In this document: positions 1 to 8,726 of the stretch, piece after piece
Position numbering within the stretch: the stretch's first letter is position 1
Layout: each line of letters begins with the position of its first letter
From: MAG-121220-bin8 sp002700465
GTDB taxonomy: Bacteria; Bacteroidota; Bacteroidia; Flavobacteriales; Flavobacteriaceae
Reading direction: 5' to 3'
NCBI GenBank assembly: GCA_943789295.1
Contig: CALSTO010000001.1
Span: forward strand, 1-64,000
DNA: 64,000 nucleotides
The notes under the pieces: model-generated
Databases searched by the model: none
What the model was told of the DNA's origin: nothing
The model's input: only the letters and a program-made list of their open reading frames with translations
Position numbers and translations under genes: made by a program

Positions 1-2522
1 GGAGTTCTAAATTCATGAGAAATGTCTGTAAAAAACTGAAGCTTCATTTGATGTAATTTCTCTTCAGTTTCATTACGAATTTGGGCCAGTCTTAGTTTCA
101 GTTTTAATTTTTGCTTATTAACGGTTTGCTTTATATAAATGTACGAGGCTGTTATAAAAATCAAAACATAAAACAAATAGGCATACCAAGTTAACCACAA
201 AGGTGGAGTGATCTGGATTGAAATTCTGGTTGGTGTTTCATTCCAAATTCCATTATTATTAGAGGCCTTAACTTCAAAAATATAGTTACCTATTGGGATA
301 TTTGTATATGAGGCTTGTCCCCTATTTTTAGTTGCAATCCATTTTTCCTCAAAATTCTTTAATCTGTATTTGTAGTTGTTTTTCTCTGGGTGGATATAAT
401 TGTTGGCTATGAACTTTAAGCTAAAAGAATTTTGTTGGTATTTCAATTTTAATGAAGTTGTATTACTTATAGCTTCTTTAAGGATACTATTTTCATTACT
501 TGGAACAACATTTTTGTTGTTAACATATAATTGAGTGATGGTGGTAATTGGTGGAATTGGGTTGGGAATGATCATGTCTGGTTGAAATCTAATCAAGCCA
601 TTAGAGCCTCCAAAATAAAGCTCACCATTATCAGATTTTAGCGCTGCGGTTGGATAAAAATTATTATTCTTTATGCCCCTATTACTATCAAAATGTTCAA
701 TAGTGTTTGATAGAACATTGAATTTATATAGTCCATTGTCAGTTGCTATCCATAAATTTTGTTTTTGATCCTGAAGTATTGAAAATATTTCATTACCATA
801 GCCATCATTTTCCAAAGTAAAGTTTTCAATATCACCTGTTATAGGGTTAAATCTACTGATGCCCTCGCCATTACTACCTAACCATAATAAACCCTTTTCA
901 TCTTCATGAATATGATTTATAAAATTGTGAGAAATACTATTGGGATTATTCTTAATATTATTATAACGAATAAATTTAGATGTCCCTTTTCTTAGTAAAT
1001 TAAGACCATTTTCAGTAGCAAACCATATATTATTGTTTATATCCTCGATGATATGATTGACATTATTATTGGATATGGAGTTATGGTCTATTGGGTTATG
1101 TGTGAAATTAGTAAAAGTCTTAGATTGGAAATTATAAAAATAGACTCCCAAAGGAAAATTACTAACCCATATTCCTTCTTGGGTTGCTAATATATTTAAG
1201 GCCTGAAGCCCTTCTTCAAAGGGTAATTCTAGCCGCTCATATGTGTTTTGTCTTGCTTTTTTAAACAGTAATCCATTTTTATAGGTTCCTACCCACAAAG
1301 TGCCGAACCTATCATAAGTTATTGATTTAATTTTCTTAATGGTTTCACCCTTATAAATTACAGGATAACTAGTAAAATCATTTGTTTCTGGGTTGTAACG
1401 GTTCAAATCATCAACATCAGTCCCGACCAATATTTCTGATGAATTAGGTATTTGCGCAAAACAACTTATAATATTGCTGCTTAATGATTCTTTTGAAGTG
1501 GATTGGGTGTGATGTTGGAATGAGTTGTTGTATTCACTATGAAAACTCACACCTCCAAGCCAAGTGCCAATCCAAATGTTAGCATTGGAATCTTTATATA
1601 AAGACCAAATAGAGTTATGAGGAAGGTTAGGATGTTTTTGCTGGTCTATTAAAAGTTTTAGCTCACTGTTATTAACCAAAGCAACTCCCTTATCAGTTGC
1701 TGCCCAAATATTATTATCATTTTTGATTAAACTTCTTATTTGGTATCCAGTAAAGGCATCTATTTTGGCTAGGTCTGGGTCAAAATATTTTGCAGTAGTA
1801 CCATCTGAAAGGTTTAATGAAAGAAGTCCCTTGGTACCATACCCCAACCACATGACGTTGTTGTCAATAAGTACGGAGCTAATGCCGTCCCTAAAGCTTT
1901 TTTTGAAAAATCTAAATTGATCTGAGTCTTTGGTTTTAAAATATATGTCACCATCTTCATAAAATACCCAGACAGTTTGGTCAGGTCCAATAGTTAAGTA
2001 ATTAACGATGGTCGTTTTTTTGTTTACATTTTGGTAGGTGAAACTTTTTATTTCGGGGTTATATGTTCCAAATCCCTTTTTATCAGAAAGCCAATAGGTA
2101 TTGTTCTCATCTTGAAAGAATGAAATGATATCTTGACCAATTTCTTCATTAAGCTGGTCTCTGATCTTATGTCTTGTAAAATTGTCATTTCGAGAGTTAT
2201 AAGAACATAATCCTTTTTCTGTAGCCACCCATAAATTTCCAGCATGATCATTAAATAGGGAATTGATTCTATTAGTAGATATGGTTGAGGAATCTTTTTC
2301 CAAATAGCTATACTTCTCAATTCTTACAGCGTTGTAGGAAAACAGACCGTTATTGGTACCAAACCACATAACCCCTTTACTATTTTCAATTATGGAAGTT
2401 ACTTGAGAATAGGCTATCCCTCCATCAGGAGTTACTTTCGATAATGAAATATGAGGATTATTTTGACAAAATATCCAACTTGAGATGAACAAGAAGACAA
2501 GATTATATAGTCGATATTTCAT
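1..2522 (-). CDS. Hybrid two-component system sensor/regulator (HTCS), 3' part cut off by window start
   Basis: This is the N-terminal 840 residues of a hybrid two-component regulator, the class that senses glycan fragments in the periplasm and activates Bacteroidetes polysaccharide loci. It starts with ATG at 2522-2520 and a hydrophobic signal segment (MKYRLYNLVFLFISSWIF). Many two-component-propeller repeats follow, such as MWFGTNNGLFSYN, LWVATEKGLCSYN, IWIGTWLGG and LWVGTYKNGLLF. A Y_Y_Y domain precedes one membrane helix at about residues 772-796. The last visible residues, DISHEFRTP, are the phospho-accepting histidine box of a HisKA domain. The ATPase, receiver and AraC-type DNA-binding domains expected in this family would lie beyond the window. 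The gene is divergent from the SusC operon, so it most likely regulates that operon. Only the exact ligand is unknown. Confidence 0.93.
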   Translation of the reverse strand, partial: MKYRLYNLVFLFISSWIFCQNNPHISLSKVTPDGGIAYSQVTSIIENSKGVMWFGTNNGLFSYNAVRIEKYSYLEKDSSTISTNRINSLFNDHAGNLWVATEKGLCSYNSRNDNFTRHKIRDQLNEEIGQDIISFFQDENNTYWLSDKKGFGTYNPEIKSFTYQNVNKKTTIVNYLTIGPDQTVWVFYEDGDIYFKTKDSDQFRFFKKSFRDGISSVLIDNNVMWLGYGTKGLLSLNLSDGTTAKYFDPDLAKIDAFTGYQIRSLIKNDNNIWAATDKGVALVNNSELKLLIDQQKHPNLPHNSIWSLYKDSNANIWIGTWLGGVSFHSEYNNSFQHHTQSTSKESLSSNIISCFAQIPNSSEILVGTDVDDLNRYNPETNDFTSYPVIYKGETIKKIKSITYDRFGTLWVGTYKNGLLFKKARQNTYERLELPFEEGLQALNILATQEGIWVSNFPLGVYFYNFQSKTFTNFTHNPIDHNSISNNNVNHIIEDINNNIWFATENGLNLLRKGTSKFIRYNNIKNNPNSISHNFINHIHEDEKGLLWLGSNGEGISRFNPITGDIENFTLENDGYGNEIFSILQDQKQNLWIATDNGLYKFNVLSNTIEHFDSNRGIKNNNFYPTAALKSDNGELYFGGSNGLIRFQPDMIIPNPIPPITTITQLYVNNKNVVPSNENSILKEAISNTTSLKLKYQQNSFSLKFIANNYIHPEKNNYKYRLKNFEEKWIATKNRGQASYTNIPIGNYIFEVKASNNNGIWNETPTRISIQITPPLWLTWYAYLFYVLIFITASYIYIKQTVNKQKLKLKLRLAQIRNETEEKLHQMKLQFFTDISHEFRT

Positions 2523-2526
2523 AAAG

Positions 2527-2534
2527 CAAAAATA
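2527..2534 (-). promoter_or_regulatory. Candidate -7 element (TATTTTTG) of the HTCS gene
   Basis: Read on the minus strand, the bases are TATTTTTG, an exact match to the Bacteroidetes -7 consensus TAnnTTTG. The ATG of the regulator lies only 4 bases downstream, so transcription would begin at or next to the start codon and the mRNA would be leaderless or nearly so. No convincing -33 TTG was seen at the usual distance, which keeps confidence moderate. Confidence 0.4.
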
Positions 2535-2584
2535 AGAGATATAAGGCACGGCGAATATAGATTTATGGCGTAATCATAGCACTC

Positions 2585-2644
2585 TTGTTACATCATTGCA
2601 ACATAAGTGCTAATATGGAACAAAATTATTGGTTTATGTAACAA
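2585..2644. promoter_or_regulatory. Candidate operator: inverted/direct TTGnnACAT repeats upstream of susC
   Basis: The 188-bp divergent gap holds TTGTTACAT at 2585-2593 and its exact reverse complement ATGTAACAA at 2636-2644. A related direct copy, TTGCAACAT, lies at 2597-2605, 12 bp after the first. The position between the regulator and susC suggests a binding site for the AraC-type output domain of the HTCS or for another regulator. The repeats are directly visible; the role is inferred. Confidence 0.45.
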
Positions 2645-2710
2645 TAGTCAAAAGGATACTATGACAATTCTTTTAATATAGCTGAATAATAATCAACTAA
2701 ATTGATATTT

Positions 2711-5695
2711 ATGAGCAACAAACTATTTATTATCAAATTAATATGCCTTAATTTTATTCTATTTTCCTATAGTGGATATGGTCAGAACAAAAGCATTGAA
2801 GGTGTAGTAAGTGATAACTCTGGCAACCCATTACCAGGGGTAACCGTTATCGTAAAAGATACCAGTAATGGCACAACTACTGATTTTGATGGAAAATTTA
2901 ATTTGACCGCAACCACAGGGGATTCAATTGTGCTTTCTTATGTGGGTTTTAAAACGAAAGAAATAGAGGTTGGGAACTCTAATTTCTATAACGTAACTCT
3001 GGAAGAAGAAAATACGGCTTTAGACGAAATTGTCGTAGTTGGATACGGAACCCAGAAAAAGAGTGATATTATTAGCTCTGTTACCACAGTGAAATCAGAG
3101 GCTATAAACAGAGTGCCTTCCACGGATATTGGCGATATGCTTAAAGGACAGGCCGCTGGTGTTTTTATAACGACTTCTGATGCTGGTCCTGGAAGTTCTT
3201 CCAACATACTTATTCGAGGAAGAAGTTCCATCAATGGAGGTAACAATCCTATTGTAATTGTTGATGGCGTTCCTGTGGGTAATATCAATGAGGTTAATGC
3301 TAATGATATTGCTTCCATGGAAATCCTAAAAGATGCGGCAGCGCAAGCTATTTACGGAGCTAGAGCATCAAATGGTGTAATTCTTATAACTACCAAGCGT
3401 GCAGCTGAAGGAAAGTCAAATGTTAGTTACAACTCATTTTATGGAATGCAATACATAAACAGAAATTTTGATGTTTACAGCCCAGAAGAATATGCCATGC
3501 TTAAACGAGAGGCTTATAGAGCCAATAACGGAGGTGCCTACATGCAAGATAAAGATGTTTTCACGGCCATCGAGTTGGAGTCTTTAAAGAACGGCAATTT
3601 CATCGATTGGTTTGACGAAGTTCTTGAAATAGCCCCGATACAAAATCACAATTTTAATTTCTCAACAGGTTCTGATAAAACTAAAGTATACTCTGGATTT
3701 AATTATCAACAACAAGACGGTGTTGTACCCGGAACTAATTTTGAAAGGATGATCATTCGTCTTAACGTAGATCAAAAACTCTATTCGTGGTTAAGTTTAG
3801 GAATTAATACCAACTGGAACGTTTCAAAAAAGAACGACCCAGGAACTGGCAACACTTTGGAAAGATTAGTGAAAGCAAGTCCTTTAGGGGTAGTATATAA
3901 TGAGAGTGGTGAACTGGCACTAAATCCTTCTGGATTCCAAGAAAGTATTAACCCACTTCTTGATTTAGATACTACAAAGAATCTTCTAAAAGATAAAAGT
4001 GATATTATTAATGTATTCCTTGATGTTAAGCCGCTTAAAGGTTTAAATTATAGACTAAATGTCAGTAGACGTTCATGGAATCAAGAAGGAATGGAGTATT
4101 CTACAGGTAAATCCTATGTTGGCTTTCGAAATGGAGGCCTTGGGCAAGGAAAAGTTACATTCCAAAAGTCCGTCGAATTGCAATTGGAGAATATCATTAA
4201 TTATGATTTTGAAAAGAATAACCACAATCTCGGGCTAACATTTGTACAAAGTGTTAATGAAAGAAGAAACGAATATTTCAGGAACAAAGCATCCAATCTT
4301 CAAAATGACATATTAGGTATTTATGGATTACTGTCTGCTGAATTCAATGAGCCACTTATAAGTGCCTCAGATCGAACGTTAGTTTCTTTTGTGGGGCGAG
4401 CGCAATATGATTATAAAAATAAATATTATTTGACAGCCTCTTTTCGTTCTGATGGGTCTTCTGTTTTCGGAGACAATAACAAATGGGGGTATTTCCCTGC
4501 GGTTGCACTTGGGTGGAACATCCACAAAGAGGAATTCATGGAGCGTTTAGATGCTTTAAATAACTTAAAATTACGCTTAAGTTATGGTAGTGTTGGTAAC
4601 GAAGCTATTGGCCCCTACGGAAGTTTAAGTACAGCCAACCAGAATGATTATATTTTTAATGGTCAAATTAGTACAGGGTATATTCCCGGAAACTCTTTAC
4701 CAAATCCCAACTTAAAATGGGAAACTTCCACAACTTTCAATTCAGCTCTTGATTTTGGATTATGGAATAATCGAGTGACAGGAACCTTTGAGTATTACAA
4801 TACAAGAACCGAAGATCTTTTGGTGAGTAAAACCTTAAATGCGGCATTAGGATATACCAGCATATTAAGCAATATCGGAGAAATCGAAAATAAAGGTTTT
4901 GAGTTTGCAATCAACGGATATGTAGTAGATAAAAAGGACTTCAAAATTAATGCTGGAGTTATTTTTTCTGCAAACAAGAATGAAATAATTTCTCTTTATG
5001 GCCTAGATGAGGATGGAGATGGTATTGAAGATGACGATATAGGAAACAAATGGTTTATAGGCCATCCTGTTGATGTGGTATATGACTACCAATATGCTGG
5101 GATTTTTCAATCTCAAGAAGAAATAGATAGCTCACATCAACCAGATGCTCAAATAGGAGGTATTCGATTATTAGATGTCGATCCGAATGATGGTGATTTA
5201 AATCCAGATGATCGTGTTATTACTAAAAAAGATCCAGATTGGATTGGAACATTTAATTTAGATATTACTTACAAAAACTTCGACTTTACTGCTCAGGCTA
5301 CCACAGTTCAAGGCCGTAAAATGATTAACCCTTATTATTATAGCTATAATCAAGGGGGAGATTTAAGAGGGTTGTTTAATGGTATAAAGCAAAATTATTG
5401 GACACCAGAAAACACTACGGGGGATTGGCCCAGACCAGATGGTGGAAACACCCCAGCATTTATAAACACTTTAGGATTGCAGGATGCCTCATTTTTCAGA
5501 ATTTCACTTCTGTCATTGGGATACACCTTTCCCAAAACTTTAACAGAAAAATTAAACATGGGCAGTATAAGACTTTACTCTACTGCACGTAATCCTGTAA
5601 CCATCACTGACTATAAGTCCTATAGTCCTGATCAAAATCCAAACGCTTATCCAGAGCAAGTTTCTGTAGTGCTCGGATTACAAGTCACATTTTAA
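2711..5695 (+). CDS. SusC/RagA-family TonB-dependent outer-membrane glycan transporter
   Basis: This is the outer-membrane TonB-dependent importer of the polysaccharide locus, about 994 residues. A reading frame could begin at a TTG at 2702, but the ATG at 2711 gives a clean signal peptide (MSNKLFIIKLICLNFILF) and is preferred. Next comes a carboxypeptidase-regulatory-like beta-sandwich (IEGVVSDNSGNPLPGVTV...DGKF...LSYVGF), the SusC signature VVVGYGTQKKSDI, a plug domain (about residues 110-230, with IRGRSSINGGNNPIVIVDG), and a 22-strand barrel ending in the aromatic terminus LQVTF. It pairs with the SusD gene 2 bases downstream, forming the lidded importer for oligosaccharides. Substrate cannot be read from sequence, but the downstream enzymes point to a uronate-containing glycan. 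Confidence 0.96.
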   Translation: MSNKLFIIKLICLNFILFSYSGYGQNKSIEGVVSDNSGNPLPGVTVIVKDTSNGTTTDFDGKFNLTATTGDSIVLSYVGFKTKEIEVGNSNFYNVTLEEENTALDEIVVVGYGTQKKSDIISSVTTVKSEAINRVPSTDIGDMLKGQAAGVFITTSDAGPGSSSNILIRGRSSINGGNNPIVIVDGVPVGNINEVNANDIASMEILKDAAAQAIYGARASNGVILITTKRAAEGKSNVSYNSFYGMQYINRNFDVYSPEEYAMLKREAYRANNGGAYMQDKDVFTAIELESLKNGNFIDWFDEVLEIAPIQNHNFNFSTGSDKTKVYSGFNYQQQDGVVPGTNFERMIIRLNVDQKLYSWLSLGINTNWNVSKKNDPGTGNTLERLVKASPLGVVYNESGELALNPSGFQESINPLLDLDTTKNLLKDKSDIINVFLDVKPLKGLNYRLNVSRRSWNQEGMEYSTGKSYVGFRNGGLGQGKVTFQKSVELQLENIINYDFEKNNHNLGLTFVQSVNERRNEYFRNKASNLQNDILGIYGLLSAEFNEPLISASDRTLVSFVGRAQYDYKNKYYLTASFRSDGSSVFGDNNKWGYFPAVALGWNIHKEEFMERLDALNNLKLRLSYGSVGNEAIGPYGSLSTANQNDYIFNGQISTGYIPGNSLPNPNLKWETSTTFNSALDFGLWNNRVTGTFEYYNTRTEDLLVSKTLNAALGYTSILSNIGEIENKGFEFAINGYVVDKKDFKINAGVIFSANKNEIISLYGLDEDGDGIEDDDIGNKWFIGHPVDVVYDYQYAGIFQSQEEIDSSHQPDAQIGGIRLLDVDPNDGDLNPDDRVITKKDPDWIGTFNLDITYKNFDFTAQATTVQGRKMINPYYYSYNQGGDLRGLFNGIKQNYWTPENTTGDWPRPDGGNTPAFINTLGLQDASFFRISLLSLGYTFPKTLTEKLNMGSIRLYSTARNPVTITDYKSYSPDQNPNAYPEQVSVVLGLQVTF

Positions 5696-5697
5696 TT

Positions 5698-7278
5698 ATG
5701 AAACTAAATAACTTAAAAGAAATGAAAAAAAATTATTTTTTAATGGGATTAGCAATAACAACATTATTGTTTTCCACATCCTGTAGTGACCTTCTAGAAG
5801 AAGAACCCTTAGATGAAATTTCCACCGATTATATTTATTCATCTGTGGATGGTATAGACGTTGGCGTTACCGCATTATATAATAAGTTAAGAAAGAACAA
5901 TGCCACTGGACGTGCTGGCGATGGTTTTAGAGCCAATGCTTTTATACTTATTGGAACAGACATCGGGCAAATGAGAACCTATTTTACGCCTTATGACCCT
6001 TCAAAACACAATGCGACATTGGGTTTTGCTAACCATAAATGGGTAACCTGTTATCAAATTATAGATAGGGCTAATGCTATTATTAGTGCTGCACCTGCCT
6101 TAGAACAGAATGATCAATTAAAAAAACGAGTTGCTGAGGCAAGATTAATAAGAGGAGAAACCTATTTCGATTTAGTTCGTTTGTACGAAAATATCTTATT
6201 GGATACCATTCCAACAAACGCTGATAACTATGAAGATTTAGTAGAATATGTTCCAGCTGCCCAGGAAGACGTGTATAAGCTTATTGATAGTGATTTTGAT
6301 TATGCTATTGAAAACTTAAAATACAAAGAAGATTTTGGGAGATACAATCAAGCTGTAGCTCGTCATTTAAAAGGGAAAAGTGCAATGTGGCAAGGCGACT
6401 GGAGCGAGGCTGCTTCACAGTTCGACGCTATTATAGAAAATGGAACTTATCATCTCGCTGGTTTAGATAAAGTCTTTGGACAGGATTTAAATCATGAGGA
6501 AGCACTGGCTGTATATCCAAGAGAGCAATCTTTTGGAGAGGATGATGATTTAGCTGGAGGTGATGACATTTGGTATAGCTCATTCTTTAATAATCGATAT
6601 TATGAGCTTAATTCCGGTGAAATGATACCAAGTGTAGAACTTGGTGGAAATTCGTTGGGATGGGGTTTTCCTAATGATTATTTGCAATCGCTTTACGATA
6701 AAGACAATGATATTAGATACACCACCTACTATTATTCAACTAAGCTAATTTGTAACAATCCCGACCATCCTAATTTTGGGAATGAAGTTATCGGATACGA
6801 AGATAACTTTAGACGTTACCATTGGAGTTTGAAAAAATACCATGACGATGAAAAACCTATTGGGTCAAATGGGAACTGGAAAGATTATCTCTATTATCGA
6901 TTCGCTGAAACATTAATGCTGGGAGCTGAAGCCCATTGGAGAGCGGATAATGAAAGCCCAACCAGTGCTAAGGCATTAGAATATATCAATATGATACGGG
7001 AAAGAGCTTTTGGTAATTCGGACCACAATTTCACAGAGTTTACTTTAGAAACTTATTTGGAAGAATCTGCAAGAGAATTAGCATTTGAAAAAAACAGATG
7101 GTATTTGTTAAAAAGATTAGGCTTATTGGTAGAGCGTCAGAATCTACACTATAGATTTGGTTCTAATACAAAAAACAATCGACCTTATCCAATGCAGCCT
7201 CATATGGTTAATTGGCCAATACCTCAGACTCAGTTGGATTTAATGGGACCAACATTCCCGCAAAATCAAGGATACTAA
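5698..7278 (+). CDS. SusD/RagB-family surface glycan-binding lipoprotein
   Basis: This is the lid subunit of the SusCD importer, up to 526 residues. Two starts are possible: ATG at 5698, 2 bases after the susC stop, or ATG at 5722, which begins a better lipoprotein signal (MKKNYFLMGLAITTLLFSTSC). The lipobox cysteine is followed by SDLLEEEP, the usual start of mature SusD proteins. The TPR-like helical core is recognisable (RLIRGETYFDLVRLYENI), as is the C-terminal RagB part (EYINMIRERAF, ARELAFEKNRWYLLKRLG). It binds oligosaccharides at the cell surface and delivers them to SusC. Confidence 0.95.
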   Translation: MKLNNLKEMKKNYFLMGLAITTLLFSTSCSDLLEEEPLDEISTDYIYSSVDGIDVGVTALYNKLRKNNATGRAGDGFRANAFILIGTDIGQMRTYFTPYDPSKHNATLGFANHKWVTCYQIIDRANAIISAAPALEQNDQLKKRVAEARLIRGETYFDLVRLYENILLDTIPTNADNYEDLVEYVPAAQEDVYKLIDSDFDYAIENLKYKEDFGRYNQAVARHLKGKSAMWQGDWSEAASQFDAIIENGTYHLAGLDKVFGQDLNHEEALAVYPREQSFGEDDDLAGGDDIWYSSFFNNRYYELNSGEMIPSVELGGNSLGWGFPNDYLQSLYDKDNDIRYTTYYYSTKLICNNPDHPNFGNEVIGYEDNFRRYHWSLKKYHDDEKPIGSNGNWKDYLYYRFAETLMLGAEAHWRADNESPTSAKALEYINMIRERAFGNSDHNFTEFTLETYLEESARELAFEKNRWYLLKRLGLLVERQNLHYRFGSNTKNNRPYPMQPHMVNWPIPQTQLDLMGPTFPQNQGY

Positions 7279-7322
7279 TAATAGTTTCGAGTTATAAACT
7301 CAAACGTTAAAATTTAAAATTA

Positions 7323-8654
7323 ATGATTATGAATAATATTAAAAATACCATTAAAAGTGTCGTGAGCATTTTTATAATACTGATGTTCGCATCCTGTGAA
7401 GAGGATTTTACGGACAATAAGCTAGAAGGTTATGAAAATATACCAACGAATCTAAACCTAACATACTCTCTAGATAATGAAAGCAGTGGTTATACAGTAA
7501 ATTTTGAAGCTACGGCTGAAGGCCAGGTCTTTTTTCTCTTAAAAAAGAATTTGGATGATGAGAGCCCAGAAAGTTTTACTGAAAATAACTTTTCTGTTAA
7601 CTTCGATCAATTTGGAACTTATAATGTAATACTAATTGCCCAAGGCATTAGAGATGCGGCTAGTTTCGAGTTAGTAGTTGAAATTCCTGAAAAAGAACCA
7701 GCTGATTTCTTGACAACTGTTGAGCCATCAAGCGATGGATCAGGAATAGTTAACTTCAGTATGTCGGCTACAAATGCGACCAGCTATAAAATTGAGATTT
7801 TTGAGCAAGATGGAGTGACACTAATTCATGAGAAAACAACAACTAGTAACTCTTACACTTATGTTTTCACCAATGATTTATTAGAACCTGTAACATTAAA
7901 CTGCGTGGTTAAAATGACAGCTATCAATGGAGCTGGAAGTTTAGAAAACACGGAGTCTTTTAGTGTAGATGTAGATGCAGGAGTAGCGCCTCCTGAAAAC
8001 TGGAGACTTTTCGATGATATGGACGGAGCTGAATGTGGAGGAATTTTATGGGATGTTGGATCAGATAAATCAGGGACATTAGCCTTGACAGATTTACCCG
8101 CTAGTGTACAAAACGGAAATAGTTCCGCTACACTAAGATATCATTATAAACCTAGTGGAGCTCAATATGGTATCTTAAAGTTTAGAGAAAAAGATGATGG
8201 AACTGAATTTGATTTTTCATTACAAAGCAAATTTAGGGTCAACGTTTATTTACCTTCTAATGCAGAAGCTCCTGATGGAACAATGATTGACAATACAGAT
8301 AACGCAGGGAAACGGATAGTTCGTCTTTATCTTGAAGATAGATATAGAACTGATGGTACGTCATATAGCGACTCTTATAAGCGTAATGTGTGGATTGAAA
8401 AAGAGGTGTCTGCATTTGATCAATGGGTAACACTTGAGTTTGATTTTAGCAATCAAGATGATTATAAATACCATGGTGCTGCCTATGGCTCTTATAAATA
8501 TTACATCCCAGATGGATCTACAGATAAAAACCCAGATAGGATGTATTTGAGAACCCATGTAAATGGAGATGCAGGAGCGACTACATTATATTACTTTGAT
8601 GATTTTGAATTGATAGGAATAGATGGCAACTCTTTAAATTTTGTATGCCTTTAA
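7323..8654 (+). CDS. PKD-like surface glycan-binding lipoprotein of the PUL
   Basis: This is a lipoprotein of 443 residues (a second in-frame ATG lies at 7329). The signal ends in IILMFASC, followed by acidic residues (EEDFTD) that resemble the surface-export signal of Bacteroidetes lipoproteins. Two PKD-like beta-sandwich domains follow at roughly residues 40-120 and 130-215. A C-terminal beta-rich module (about 225-440, from WRLFDDMDGAECGGILWDVG to YYFDDFELIG) resembles carbohydrate-binding jelly rolls. Its place directly after SusD matches that of surface glycan-binding proteins (SusE/F-like position), which capture the polymer before enzymatic attack. The ligand is not known. Confidence 0.8.
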   Translation: MIMNNIKNTIKSVVSIFIILMFASCEEDFTDNKLEGYENIPTNLNLTYSLDNESSGYTVNFEATAEGQVFFLLKKNLDDESPESFTENNFSVNFDQFGTYNVILIAQGIRDAASFELVVEIPEKEPADFLTTVEPSSDGSGIVNFSMSATNATSYKIEIFEQDGVTLIHEKTTTSNSYTYVFTNDLLEPVTLNCVVKMTAINGAGSLENTESFSVDVDAGVAPPENWRLFDDMDGAECGGILWDVGSDKSGTLALTDLPASVQNGNSSATLRYHYKPSGAQYGILKFREKDDGTEFDFSLQSKFRVNVYLPSNAEAPDGTMIDNTDNAGKRIVRLYLEDRYRTDGTSYSDSYKRNVWIEKEVSAFDQWVTLEFDFSNQDDYKYHGAAYGSYKYYIPDGSTDKNPDRMYLRTHVNGDAGATTLYYFDDFELIGIDGNSLNFVCL

Positions 8655-8678
8655 CAAATTTTGTTTTCATTTTTGAAT

Positions 8679-8706
8679 AGAGCTTTCTGCGTTTGTAGGA
8701 AGCTCT
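8679..8706 (+). terminator. Intercistronic hairpin between binding-protein and enzyme genes
   Basis: The arms AGAGCTTTCT (8679-8688) and AGGAAGCTCT (8697-8706) can pair over 10 positions, including one G-U pair, around an 8-base loop. Only a short T run follows, so it is a weak terminator at best. In this position it could lower transcription, or stabilise mRNA 3' ends, so that susCD and the binding protein are made in excess over the enzymes. Confidence 0.5.
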
Positions 8707-8726
8707 TTAATAATAATTATAAAAAT

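Noticed and set aside
2702..2710. TTG at 2702 as the start of the SusC gene
   Set aside because: It adds only three residues before an ATG at 2711 that begins a normal signal peptide.
8661..8726. Upstream extension of the beta-helix gene from a non-ATG start at 8661
   Set aside because: The extension covers the intercistronic hairpin and would put 22 Cys/Asn-rich residues before a perfect lipoprotein signal.
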